DNA from: Gammaproteobacteria bacterium Gsub
GTDB taxonomy: Bacteria > Pseudomonadota > Gammaproteobacteria > PS1 > Pseudothioglobaceae
Direction of reading: 5' to 3'
DNA: 64,000 bases
Assembly (NCBI GenBank): GCA_002007405.1
Contig: JYIN01000014.1
Span: 1-64,000 of the forward strand
A model generated the notes under the pieces. It was not told where the DNA came from, ran no database searches, and worked only from the letters and a program-made list of their open reading frames with translations. Position numbers and translations under genes: made by a program. This document shows positions 9,303-20,885 of this stretch, piece by piece. Position 1 is the first letter of the stretch; each line of letters begins with the position of its first letter.

Positions 9303-10814
9303 CTATTTATTACGGCGACCAAATTTTGCGCGCTTGCGGTGCTTGTTGTTTTTATGTTGATTAAATCCCTCATTGTGAGGCTTTTTAGGGGCAAATTTAG
9401 CGTTATTAGCGTCTTTTTTTCTACGATGGGTCATGGTTTTTTGCCTTTGTGCGCCATTTAGAATATTTTGCCCTTGTTCAGACAACAGCAACGGCTCACT
9501 GCCTTGAGAAATGAGCGCCAAAGCCGCTGCTATTTTTGCTGGGCTTGTGGTTTTATTGGTGCTTTGATAATCGTTAATAAGTTTTTCAAATAAACTCAAA
9601 TCTTGATTGTTAAGGGTTTCGGTAATTTTTTGTTTAAACAACTCAATACGCTGTTTGTTAATCATTTTTGCACTCGGCAGGCTAATCGGCGCAATACTCT
9701 GCCGGGTAATCCGTTCAATGGTTTTTAGCATGCGGCGTTCGCGGTGTGAGACAAACAAAATCGCCTCACCATTACATCCTGCACGACCGGTGCGACCAAT
9801 GCGATGCACATAAGACTCAGCGTCTTGTGGAATGTCGTAATTCATAACATGAGAGATGCGCCCAATATCTAAGCCACGCGCGGCAACATCGGTGGCAACA
9901 AGCACATCAATTTTACCTTTTTTAAAATTGTTAATCAGGCATTCGCGTTGTTTCTGGGCAATATCACCATTAATGGCTTTTACTGAAAAACCTCGTGCTG
10001 AGAGCTTTTCTGTCAATTTAAGCGTTAGTGTTTTAGTTCTAACAAAAATAATCATCGCCTCAAAATTGGTTACTTCTAAAATGCGTGTCAATGCCTCTAA
10101 TTTTTGTCCAGCATTGACCAGCATATATTTTTGAGTGATAGTGGGGGCAGTTTCGGTCTTAGTTTTAATTTTTACAATTTTGGGCTGGTTAAGAAATTTT
10201 TCTGCCACTTTTTTAATCATATTCGGCATAGTTGCCGAAAATAAGGCAATTTGACATTTTTCAGGAATATGCCCCATCACCCATTTAATATCATCAATAA
10301 AACCCATTTTTAACATCTCATCAGCTTCATCCAGGACGAATGATTGAAGCTGGTCAAGCTGCAAAGTATTTCGTTTAATATGGTCCATCACCCGGCCCGG
10401 AGTGCCGACTATGGCATGTACGCCGCGTTTTAATGGTTTGAGCTGAATATCGTAAGATTGCCCGCCATAAATCGGCAAAATGTGAAAATTTTTCATACCT
10501 CGGGCATAGGTTTGCACCGCTTCGGACACTTGGATAGCAAGTTCACGCGTTGGGGTTAAAATCAGCAATTGCGGCGCGTTAATACACAGGTCAATTTTGT
10601 CTAACAAAGGCAAGGCAAAAGCAGCAGTTTTCCCAGTGCCGGTTTGTGCTTGACCAATGATGTCTTCACCATCTAACAAGTAGGTAATACAATGCCTTTG
10701 AATTGGTGATGGGGTTTCATAACCAATTGAATCTAAGGCTTTTAAAATTGAATTAGACAGACCTAAATCATTAAATCTAACCTGTTTTGTGTTTTTAGAA
10801 AGTGGGTTTGACAT
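9303..10814 (-). CDS. DEAD-box ATP-dependent RNA helicase
   Basis: A superfamily 2 RNA helicase that unwinds short RNA duplexes in ribosome assembly or mRNA decay. In order it shows the Q motif (FNDLGLSNSILKALDSIGYETPSPIQ region), Walker A AQTGTGKTAAFALP, motif II LDEADEMLKMGF, SAT (LFSATMP) and motif VI YVHRIGRTGRAG. The 503 residues end in a basic tail (from about 455, rich in K, R, N and H) likely to hold RNA. Its length and position behind a cold-shock gene fit DeaD/RhlE-like helicases, but I cannot assign the subgroup. Confidence 0.93.
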   Translation of the reverse strand: MSNPLSKNTKQVRFNDLGLSNSILKALDSIGYETPSPIQRHCITYLLDGEDIIGQAQTGTGKTAAFALPLLDKIDLCINAPQLLILTPTRELAIQVSEAVQTYARGMKNFHILPIYGGQSYDIQLKPLKRGVHAIVGTPGRVMDHIKRNTLQLDQLQSFVLDEADEMLKMGFIDDIKWVMGHIPEKCQIALFSATMPNMIKKVAEKFLNQPKIVKIKTKTETAPTITQKYMLVNAGQKLEALTRILEVTNFEAMIIFVRTKTLTLKLTEKLSARGFSVKAINGDIAQKQRECLINNFKKGKIDVLVATDVAARGLDIGRISHVMNYDIPQDAESYVHRIGRTGRAGCNGEAILFVSHRERRMLKTIERITRQSIAPISLPSAKMINKQRIELFKQKITETLNNQDLSLFEKLINDYQSTNKTTSPAKIAAALALISQGSEPLLLSEQGQNILNGAQRQKTMTHRRKKDANNAKFAPKKPHNEGFNQHKNNKHRKRAKFGRRNK

Positions 10815-10849
10815 GCAATTTACTAATCAACAAATAAAACTTACAATTA

Positions 10850-10935
10850 TACAGTTGAGGCAAATACCGCCGATTGAATATATTAGAATAAGAAAAATAT
10901 TATAGTAGGGTGTAATATATTATGGGTGGGCATAT
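10850..10935 (+). pseudogene. remnant of a transposase 3' end
   Basis: About 85 bases align with 41379-41455: both share a run like GCAAATACCNCCGATTG and then TTATGGGTG. The translation around 10855-10885 contains QIPPIEYI, as in the C-terminus of rve-type transposases. Only the 3' tail survives, directly upstream of the rpsB promoter. Confidence 0.55.
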
Positions 10936-10939
10936 GGGC

Positions 10940-10968
10940 TTGTCGTTTAGGTAACACTGTAGTATAAT
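10940..10968 (+). promoter_or_regulatory. sigma70 promoter of rpsB-tsf
   Basis: TTGTCG (10940-10945), an exact 17-base spacer and TATAAT (10963-10968). A GC-rich stretch (GGCGGGC) follows the -10 element, the kind of discriminator seen at stringently controlled ribosomal promoters. Confidence 0.75.
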
Positions 10969-10979
10969 GGCGGGCTTTA

Positions 10980-11146
10980 CCACTTTTTAAAAAGTGGCAG
11001 TAAGGCTGGGCGTTTGCCTAGATTTTTTAATGTATCACACAATTCAACACAGTTGTCGGGGTGCTCTTGTTCTGTTAAGGGTTTGGCTACTAAAGGTTGT
11101 GGAAGGAAATGCCTGATAGGTATTTTACTAACCCGGGAGAAACAAC
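10980..11146 (+). promoter_or_regulatory. structured 5' leader of rpsB
   Basis: The transcript leader is about 170 bases. It begins with a perfect palindrome (CCACTTTTT / AAAAAGTGG, 10980-10997), continues with a GGGCGTTTGCC-type element near 11008-11018, and ends in a GGGAG ribosome-binding site. In gammaproteobacteria the rpsB leader is known to be a target for autogenous repression by S2. The length and position fit, but I have not modelled the fold. Confidence 0.5.
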
Positions 11147-12136
11147 ATGGCAAAAACAACCATGAAAAAAATGTTAGAGGCTGGCGTGCATTTTGGTCAT
11201 CGCTCGCGCTTTTGGCATCCGAAAATGAAACAATACATTTATGGAACGCGCAATGGTATCCATATCATCAACTTAGAAAAAACATTGCCTATGTTTAACG
11301 ATGTGCTTAACTTTGTAGGCAAAACCGTGCAACAAGGCGGCTCAATCTTGTTTGTTGGCACCAAGCGTGCCGCCAGTAGTGTTATCAAAGAAGGGGCAAT
11401 TCGTTGTGGTATGCCTTATGTTAATCACCGTTGGTTAGGTGGGATGATGACTAACTACAAAACCATTAAAGATTCTATCAAGCGCCTCAAAGATTTAGAA
11501 TTTTTGGCGGAAGAAAATTTTGCCAAATTTGGCAAAAAAGAATCTTTAATAATGACCCGTGAAATGGAAAAATTACAACGCAGTTTAGGGGGTATTAAAG
11601 ATCTTGGTAATATTCCTGATGTGGTTTTTGTAATTGATATTGGGCATGAAAAAAACGCTGTAAAAGAGGCGCAAAAACTAAATTTACCTTTAATCGGCGT
11701 TGTAGATAGCAACCACAACCCAGAAGGTATTGATTACCCCATCCCTGGTAATGATGATTCAATTAGAGCAATTGGCTTTTATGTCAGAGAGATTGCCAAC
11801 GCAGTCTTAGAGTCCAAAGCAGCTGCATCACAACCCAAAAAAACCACAACCGTTAAAAAAACACCCACTGAAAAAATAATTAGAAAAAAGGGTACTGAGG
11901 CAAAAACCACTACAACCAAAGAGGTTGCTGTTGTTAAAGAAACTACCAAAAAAGAGACTAAAAAAACCAAAAAAACCCCAGTCAAAAAGCCCACTGAAAA
12001 AGCCTCAAAATTTAATAAAACCCAACTCAATGCTATGAAAAAAGCCGAGCTAATTGATTATGCTAAAAAACAAGGGGTAGAGGTAGGCAGCGGCACAAAA
12101 GCACAAATTATTGAAAAACTTACACAAAACAAGTAA
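11147..12136 (+). CDS. rpsB: 30S ribosomal protein S2 with a C-terminal extension
   Basis: S2 joins the small subunit late and is needed for S1 binding. Residues 1-225 are a standard S2: [36 protein letters not shown] and [18 protein letters not shown]. The protein is 329 residues, against about 240 in E. coli. The extra part is a Lys/Thr-rich linker (about 226-282) followed by a roughly 40-residue domain containing [20 protein letters not shown] and [10 protein letters not shown], which resembles SAP/Rho-N helix-extended-helix nucleic-acid-binding domains. It is followed by tsf after 19 bases. Confidence 0.95.
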   Translation: MAKTTMKKMLEAGVHFGHRSRFWHPKMKQYIYGTRNGIHIINLEKTLPMFNDVLNFVGKTVQQGGSILFVGTKRAASSVIKEGAIRCGMPYVNHRWLGGMMTNYKTIKDSIKRLKDLEFLAEENFAKFGKKESLIMTREMEKLQRSLGGIKDLGNIPDVVFVIDIGHEKNAVKEAQKLNLPLIGVVDSNHNPEGIDYPIPGNDDSIRAIGFYVREIANAVLESKAAASQPKKTTTVKKTPTEKIIRKKGTEAKTTTTKEVAVVKETTKKETKKTKKTPVKKPTEKASKFNKTQLNAMKKAELIDYAKKQGVEVGSGTKAQIIEKLTQNK

Positions 12137-12155
12137 GTATAGATGGGAGGTTATT

Positions 12156-13037
12156 ATGGCAATTACAGCTACTTTAGTTAAAGAATTAAGAGAAAGAACC
12201 AGTGCTGGCATGATGGATTGTAAAAAAGCCCTTACCGAAACCAACGGCAATATAGAGGCGGCTGTTGATTTGATGCGTGCCTCTGGAGCCGCCAAAGCTG
12301 CCAAAAAATCAGGTCGTATCGCGGCTGAAGGTTTGGTTAAAATCAATATCAGCGATGACGGTAAAACCGCAACTCTTTTAGAGATTAATTCTGAAACCGA
12401 TTTTGTTACTAGGGGTGATGTTTTTACTGATTTTGTTGATATGTTAGGCGCGCTTGCCCTGAAGACAGCACCTGAAAATATTGAGCAATTTTTGTCCCAA
12501 ACACTGGAAAATGGAGATTCTTTAGAAAAATCCAGAGAGGGTATCGTTGCAAAAGTGGGGGAAAATATTACCATCAGACGGGTACAAACCATAAAAGCTG
12601 ATAATGATAGCGTTATTGGCACTTACACACATGGCGGGCGTATCGCTGTATTGGTGGTAGTGGTGGGTGGTAACAAGACACTCGCCAAAGATATTGCCAT
12701 GCACATTGCCGCAGCACGCCCAGAATCTATCACTAAAGAGCAATTATCTACTGACCTCTTAGAAAGAGAAAAGACGATTTTTATTGAACAGGCGAAAGAG
12801 TCTGGCAAACCAGACAATATTATTGAGAAAATGATTGCTGGACGGATGAAAAAATTTATAAACGAAGTTACTCTCTATGGCCAGACTTTTGTTAAAGAAC
12901 CAGATACCACAGTCGGTAACCTGATGAAATCAAATGATGCGCAAGTTAAATCTTTTGTTAGATTTGAGGTTGGCGAGGGTATTAAAAAACAAGAAGAAAA
13001 CTTTGCTCATGAGGTCATGGCGCAAATGCGTGGTTAG
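12156..13037 (+). CDS. tsf: elongation factor Ts
   Basis: EF-Ts exchanges GDP for GTP on EF-Tu. The start is ATG 12156, preceded by a strong GGGAGG; it gives 293 residues beginning MAITATLVKELRERTSAGMMDCKKAL, the family N-terminus (E. coli 283). The EF-Tu contact motif SETDFVTR lies near residue 80. The usual downstream genes pyrH and frr are absent: the next gene is a convergent tRNA-Leu. Confidence 0.97.
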   Translation: MAITATLVKELRERTSAGMMDCKKALTETNGNIEAAVDLMRASGAAKAAKKSGRIAAEGLVKINISDDGKTATLLEINSETDFVTRGDVFTDFVDMLGALALKTAPENIEQFLSQTLENGDSLEKSREGIVAKVGENITIRRVQTIKADNDSVIGTYTHGGRIAVLVVVVGGNKTLAKDIAMHIAAARPESITKEQLSTDLLEREKTIFIEQAKESGKPDNIIEKMIAGRMKKFINEVTLYGQTFVKEPDTTVGNLMKSNDAQVKSFVRFEVGEGIKKQEENFAHEVMAQMRG

Positions 13038-13089
13038 TTGAAAAACATCACTAAAATTATTCTCAAAACCTCGGCTTAATTTTAATGCG

Positions 13090-13113
13090 GTCTATTATGG
13101 CAGGATAATAGAC
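13090..13113. repeat. perfect inverted repeat after tsf
   Basis: GTCTATTAT and ATAATAGAC (9 bp each) flank GGCAGG. On the plus strand a run of six T residues follows 13 bases later, so it may help end tsf transcription, but the spacing is not that of a standard terminator. Confidence 0.4.
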
Positions 13114-13182
13114 TTGTGTAAGGGCTTTTTTGTCTCTTTGCCCCAACCATAGCACTGGTGTTGCTGTTGTTATAAAACATGA

Positions 13183-13268
13183 TGGTGCCGATGGCCGGAG
13201 TCGAACCGGCACAAGCATAGCTCACTACCCCCTCAAGGTAGCGTGTCTACCAATTCCACCACATCGGC
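13183..13268 (-). tRNA. tRNA-Leu (GAG)
   Basis: The minus strand folds as a class II tRNA of 86 bases. The acceptor GCCGATG pairs with CATCGGC, the anticodon loop CTTGAGG holds GAG, the long variable arm and the T arm CCGGTTCGACTCCGG are clear, and CCA is encoded. It lies just upstream of secG's opposite end, the frequent secG-tRNA-Leu arrangement. Confidence 0.97.
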
Positions 13269-13294
13269 AATAGGAAGGTTTGGTTTGTGTTATT

Positions 13295-13648
13295 TTAGGG
13301 GCTGGGGGCTGGTATGTCGTTGTCTTTGAGGTCAATAGTCGGCACATCGGAGAGCGGGGTTGCTGGTTGTAAATCTTGTTCCATGATGCTCTCAGGTTCG
13401 CTTGTCGTGCCTGTTTCATAGGCTGCCAAATAAGCCAAAGTTAGGCTGGTCAAAAAGAATCCCGTGGCAACGCTGGCTGTGAGTTTATAAATAAAAGAAT
13501 GCGCCCCGCGCGCGCCAAACACCGACCCCGAGGCGCCTGAGCCAAAAGCGGCACCCGCATCCGCGCCTTTGCCGTGTTGCATAAGAATAAGGGTAACCAA
13601 GCCTAGTGCCAACAACACATGAATAGTTAAAACAACTTGAAATGACAT
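13295..13648 (-). CDS. secG: preprotein translocase subunit SecG
   Basis: SecG is the small accessory subunit of the SecYEG channel. The 117 residues have the two membrane segments (about 5-22 and 55-75) separated by the conserved loop MQHGKGADAGAAFGSGASGSVFG. The C-terminal tail is acidic and proline-rich. It is 5 bases downstream of tpiA, so the two are co-transcribed, and it is followed by tRNA-Leu, as in many gammaproteobacteria. Confidence 0.96.
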   Translation of the reverse strand: MSFQVVLTIHVLLALGLVTLILMQHGKGADAGAAFGSGASGSVFGARGAHSFIYKLTASVATGFFLTSLTLAYLAAYETGTTSEPESIMEQDLQPATPLSDVPTIDLKDNDIPAPSP

Positions 13649-13653
13649 AATAA

Positions 13654-14400
13654 TTAACCCGCTCTACAAATGCGTAAAAAATCGTGCGCCTTAAGTGATG
13701 CGCCACCAACAAGCCCGCCGTCAATATCCTCACAACCGATTAACTCTTGGGCATTATCAGGATTCATACTGCCGCCATACAAAATAGGGACTCCTTGGGC
13801 AATGTTGGTGTCGTGCTCAGTTAATAAATTGCGAATAAAAGCATGTGTGTCTTGTGCCTGTTTTGGTGTTGCAACTACCCCAGTACCAATTGCCCAAACA
13901 GGCTCATAAGCAATAATAATATTTTTAAATGCCTCAACACCAACCCTTTTAATAACAGCATTGATCTGTTGTGCAACCACAGCCTCAGTATTGCCAGCTT
14001 CTCTTTGTGCTAACAGTTCACCAACACACAATAGTGGGGTTAGGTCATTTTCTAATGCTGCCCGCACCTTTTCAGCCACAATTTCGTCACTCTCTCCATA
14101 CAGTGTTCTGCGTTCTGAGTGCCCGACAATCACATATGTTACGCCAAAATCTTTAATCATCTCAGCATTGACTTCTCCGGTAAATGCACCTGCAGCATTG
14201 GGGCTTAGGTTTTGTGCGCCTATTTGTAATTGTGAATGTGTTGCTAGCGCCTCAGCTTGGGATAAATAAGGAAAAGGCGGGCAAACAATAACCCTCGCTT
14301 TTACCGTGTCCATACCTGACAAAACCCCCATGATAAGCGTATTGACCATCTCCTTTGAGGCATTCATTTTCCAATTACCTGCAACAATTGTCTGACGCAT
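13654..14400 (-). CDS. tpiA: triosephosphate isomerase
   Basis: TpiA interconverts dihydroxyacetone phosphate and glyceraldehyde-3-phosphate in glycolysis and in the regeneration phase of the Calvin cycle. The 248 residues show GNWKMN (residues 7-12), the catalytic histidine in IVGHSERR (about 95) and the catalytic glutamate in AYEPVWAIGTG (about 165). The phosphate-binding LYGGSMNPDN and GGLVGGASL close the barrel. It is the first gene of the tpiA-secG unit. Confidence 0.98.
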   Translation of the reverse strand: MRQTIVAGNWKMNASKEMVNTLIMGVLSGMDTVKARVIVCPPFPYLSQAEALATHSQLQIGAQNLSPNAAGAFTGEVNAEMIKDFGVTYVIVGHSERRTLYGESDEIVAEKVRAALENDLTPLLCVGELLAQREAGNTEAVVAQQINAVIKRVGVEAFKNIIIAYEPVWAIGTGVVATPKQAQDTHAFIRNLLTEHDTNIAQGVPILYGGSMNPDNAQELIGCEDIDGGLVGGASLKAHDFLRICRAG

Positions 14401-14575
14401 AATGCTTATTCTCGCCCATAAAAACTGTGCAATGTTACGCTATTTGCTACCAAAAATCAAGACTTTAGTGCCCGCCCACAAAAACACATTACCTCTCTTA
14501 TATTCTTTCTCATTTTTTAATATATTGATGGCATTTGCCAAATGAATAATGCGCTATTTTTAGGGTTATACCAAA

Positions 14576-15094
14576 TTAGTGTTTTGATTTTGAGCCAAAA
14601 TAAAGTGCCAAAGAAACCAGAATAATGCCTAGTGAAAAATACACCAAATCTAAGGGAGTATTAAAACCCATAGATAAAGACACTTCAAAAAAGGTAACCA
14701 CCAAAATCATTAAAATAACTTTGGCCAACTTTGATTTGAGATCATCTAGTGAATTGATGACCAAAACTTTGGCGGATTGGCCACTGTGTTTGGCCTCATC
14801 AATCTCACTAATAAATAACTCATATAAACCTAGCGCAAAAATCAATAAAATGGTTGCCAACAAAAACCCGTCAATTGCGCCCACTGTGTGTGCCACCATT
14901 TCAATCTTAAGCGATTTCCTATCATCAGTCGAGACAGCAAAATAATCCGCCGCATGTAGCAACAACCCAAACACATCAACAACCGTTATTAAAAATAATA
15001 ATAATGACAATAATAATGAGGCAATCACAGCTATCAAAACCATATGGCGCGACCCCCAAAGAAACTTTTCAAAATACTTCTCAATCATTTTCAT
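14576..15094 (-). CDS. UPF0114 (YqhA-like) membrane protein
   Basis: A 172-residue integral membrane protein with four likely transmembrane segments (about residues 17-40, 70-90, 118-140 and 145-165). The opening EKYFEKFLWGSRHMVLIAVI and the central FLLATILLIFALGLYELFIS match the UPF0114 family, whose function is unknown. It is divergent from dnaA and preceded by a 175-base gap. No motif suggests an enzymatic role. Confidence 0.75.
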   Translation of the reverse strand: MKMIEKYFEKFLWGSRHMVLIAVIASLLLSLLLFLITVVDVFGLLLHAADYFAVSTDDRKSLKIEMVAHTVGAIDGFLLATILLIFALGLYELFISEIDEAKHSGQSAKVLVINSLDDLKSKLAKVILMILVVTFFEVSLSMGFNTPLDLVYFSLGIILVSLALYFGSKSKH

Positions 15095-15230
15095 AATTCA
15101 AGTCCTATGCACAATACTAAAACTTTAGTATATCATTACCAATTTTAAATTAAACTCAATCTTAAATCTTAATCCAAACATAAAAAATGCTCGGGTTAAG
15201 TCCGCCCAAGGTTCAAAACCAATTTTATTT

Positions 15231-16538
15231 ATGTCAGCAACCTGGAAAAAATGCCTTAATACTTTAAAAGACACTGTGCCTTTGACAACATTTAGTCTTT
15301 GGGTGCAGCCATTAAAGCCTGTTGAGGACAAAACCACTCTTTCTTTACTGGCGCCCAACGCATCGGTGCTTAACTATATTAACAAAAACCTCAAACAAGA
15401 GATTAAACATGTCATCAAACAACACAACAAAAATCTTGGAATATATATTGGCATATTGCCCCACTCGAATGCAAATCCCAAAGCCGTTAAACAACACAAA
15501 ACCAAACTTTTTCCAGACTACACCTTTGATAATTTAGTGCTTGGTAGTGCCAATCAAATGGCATATAGTGCTGCCCAACAAATTGCTGAAAATATCACTT
15601 CATCGCCCTATAATCCTTTTATTATTTATGGTAATTCGGGGCTTGGGAAAACTCACTTAATGCAGGCTGCGGGACATTTAGCACAAGAAAAATCCAAAAA
15701 TGCCAAAATAATTTATGTACCCCTGATGGATTTTGTCAGAAACATTACTACCAGTCTGCGCCACAACACCATTGAGGATATAAAAGCTTATTACCAATCT
15801 TGTGACTTGTTGTTGGTGGATGACATTCATCTAATTGCTGGCAAGGAAAAATCACAAGAAGAATTTTTTCACATTTTTAATTTTTTATTCAGCACTGGAA
15901 AACAAATTATCTTTACCTGCGATCAGCCACCTAAAAATATAAAATCATTAGAAGAGCGCCTAAAAACAAGGTTTTCTCAAGGGCTAAACCTACATTTAAC
16001 ACCCCCAGAATTAGAAATGCGCGCCGCTATTTTACTTAAAAAAGCGAATAATGGCAAAATCAACATTACATTAACCGAAGATGCTGCCCTATTTATTGCT
16101 GGGCATATTACCTCAAATGTTAGAGACCTTGAGGGTGCCTTACTGAAACTAAAGGCCTTTGTTGATTTTTCAAAAATTGGCGATGAGTTTATTTCAAAAG
16201 AAGTAGTTGAAAATGCTTTGGGTGATCTTATCAAACCTAAAATTAAAAATATTGATATTAACGATATTCAAAAAGAAACCGCTAAACATTACGCCATCAC
16301 CGTATCTGACCTGAGCTCAAAAAGCCGTAAACAACATTATGTTCTGGCAAGACAAATGGCTATTTTTATCGCCCACGAATTAACCACTTTATCACTGACA
16401 AAAATTGGAAAACATTTTGGAAATCGCGACCATTCCACAGTTTTACACGCCATTAAGAAAATTGAGAATAAAATCCCACAGTCCTCAGAAACAGAAGGAG
16501 ATTACAAGTTAATCAAGTTAAAATTAGCCAATCTATAA
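15231..16538 (+). CDS. dnaA: chromosomal replication initiator DnaA
   Basis: DnaA binds TTATNCACA boxes and melts the origin. In the 435 residues, domain I opens with WKKCLNTLKDTVPLTTFSLW. The AAA+ domain has Walker A YGNSGLGKTHLMQA (about 138-151) and Walker B LLLVDDIHLI. The C-terminal domain IV carries the box-recognition signature FGNRDHSTVLHAIKKIE. It heads the dnaA-dnaN-gyrB run. rpmH and rnpA, often upstream of dnaA in this class, are not present; a UPF0114 gene is there instead. Confidence 0.98.
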   Translation: MSATWKKCLNTLKDTVPLTTFSLWVQPLKPVEDKTTLSLLAPNASVLNYINKNLKQEIKHVIKQHNKNLGIYIGILPHSNANPKAVKQHKTKLFPDYTFDNLVLGSANQMAYSAAQQIAENITSSPYNPFIIYGNSGLGKTHLMQAAGHLAQEKSKNAKIIYVPLMDFVRNITTSLRHNTIEDIKAYYQSCDLLLVDDIHLIAGKEKSQEEFFHIFNFLFSTGKQIIFTCDQPPKNIKSLEERLKTRFSQGLNLHLTPPELEMRAAILLKKANNGKINITLTEDAALFIAGHITSNVRDLEGALLKLKAFVDFSKIGDEFISKEVVENALGDLIKPKIKNIDINDIQKETAKHYAITVSDLSSKSRKQHYVLARQMAIFIAHELTTLSLTKIGKHFGNRDHSTVLHAIKKIENKIPQSSETEGDYKLIKLKLANL

Positions 16539-16762
16539 ACACAATCAACAACAAACTATCCATGAGGCTGTGGATAACTTTAATAACTAGATAAATGGAA
16601 AAAATTTATAGACATAACACCTTATTTTTTACATAAAATACCTAAATTGTTATCAACAACCTACGGATTTGTTTTTTAAAGAAAAATACTCATTATTAAC
16701 AAAAAAAATAGGGACTAATAACAACAATAAACTATATTAAATAACAACTGAGAGGTTAGCTC
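16539..16762 (+). other. probable replication origin (oriC) segment
   Basis: This very AT-rich spacer between dnaA and dnaN has a perfect DnaA box (TGTGGATAA, 16569-16577, complement TTATCCACA) and a one-mismatch box TTATCAACA (16650-16658), followed by A/T-rich blocks suited to unwinding. The boxes are few compared with E. coli. The empty dnaN-gyrB gap also has near-boxes, so the functional origin may span either spacer. Confidence 0.6.
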
Positions 16763-17866
16763 ATGGACATACAACTTAGCGTTAAAGAACTATTAGAACC
16801 TTTGCAAAATGTTATCGGGGTTGTTGAAAATAAACAAACACTACCCATTCTTTCGCATGTACTTATTCAACTAAAAGGCGGACAATTAACTTTAACTACT
16901 ACAGATATGGAAATTGAACTACGCGCCTCTCAAAAAGTTAATGCACAAGAAGAGGTTAGTTTTACTGTGTATGCTAAAGATTTAGTTGATATTATTAGAA
17001 AACTACCTGAAAAAACTCTCATCCAATTAATTATTGAAAAATCAAAAATTTACATTAAAACCAACAACAACTCTTTTGAACTCAACACCTTTAACCATCA
17101 AGACTTTCCTTCATTACCTAAAATTGAAAACAGTAATATTGTTAGAGTTAAGCGTGAAACTTTAAAAACTCTCATTGAAAATACCAGTTTTTCAATGGGT
17201 AATCAAGATATTCGTGCTTATTTAAATGGTTTATACTTTGAGGTTAATAAAGATAATATTACTGTGGTTGCAACCGACGGACACCGTTTATCAATCGGTG
17301 AAATCAAACAAAATAATAAACTACCTGAAAAGAAAACCATCATCCTGCCAAGAAAAGCTGTGCTTGAACTTATTAAACTACTTAACAAAGACCAACACCA
17401 AGAAGTAGATATTCATATTTCTAAAAATTATTTTTATTTAGCCACTGACAATATCACTATCATCAGTCGCTTGATTGATGGCAATTTTCCTAACTACACA
17501 CAAGTCATTCCAACCGATTATGAAAATACCATTGTTATTGATCGGAAAGATTTTTTAGACAGTTTACAACAGGCATCAATTTTTGTTGAAGAGCGTACCA
17601 AAGGTGTTAAATTGATTTTTAAAAACACCCAATTGAATATTTTTTCACATTCAGAAAGAGGGCAAGCCCAGACCCAGATTAATATTAAAAATTTTGATAA
17701 AGAAATAGAAGTTGCTTTTAATATCCATTATCTAATTTCTATTTTAGAAAAACTTACCAGCAATAAAATTAACATGGTAGTGCCTGGCGGGGAAAATAAA
17801 TCTTGTTTATTAACCAATATAGATAATGAAACTTATCAATATGTAGTCATGCCAATGCGAATATAG
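16763..17866 (+). CDS. dnaN: DNA polymerase III beta sliding clamp
   Basis: The beta clamp is a ring-shaped dimer that tethers polymerase III and many repair proteins to DNA. The 367 residues (E. coli 366) match in length and pattern: ELLEPLQNVIGVVENKQTLPILSH at the start, VATDGHRLSIGE near residue 170, and the C-terminal YVVMPMRI typical of the family (VMPMR(L/I)). GAGAGG sits 9 bases before the ATG. Confidence 0.97.
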   Translation: MDIQLSVKELLEPLQNVIGVVENKQTLPILSHVLIQLKGGQLTLTTTDMEIELRASQKVNAQEEVSFTVYAKDLVDIIRKLPEKTLIQLIIEKSKIYIKTNNNSFELNTFNHQDFPSLPKIENSNIVRVKRETLKTLIENTSFSMGNQDIRAYLNGLYFEVNKDNITVVATDGHRLSIGEIKQNNKLPEKKTIILPRKAVLELIKLLNKDQHQEVDIHISKNYFYLATDNITIISRLIDGNFPNYTQVIPTDYENTIVIDRKDFLDSLQQASIFVEERTKGVKLIFKNTQLNIFSHSERGQAQTQINIKNFDKEIEVAFNIHYLISILEKLTSNKINMVVPGGENKSCLLTNIDNETYQYVVMPMRI

Positions 17867-20866
<3,000 letters not shown>

Positions 20867-20885
20867 TACACAGCAAGGAGAAAAA

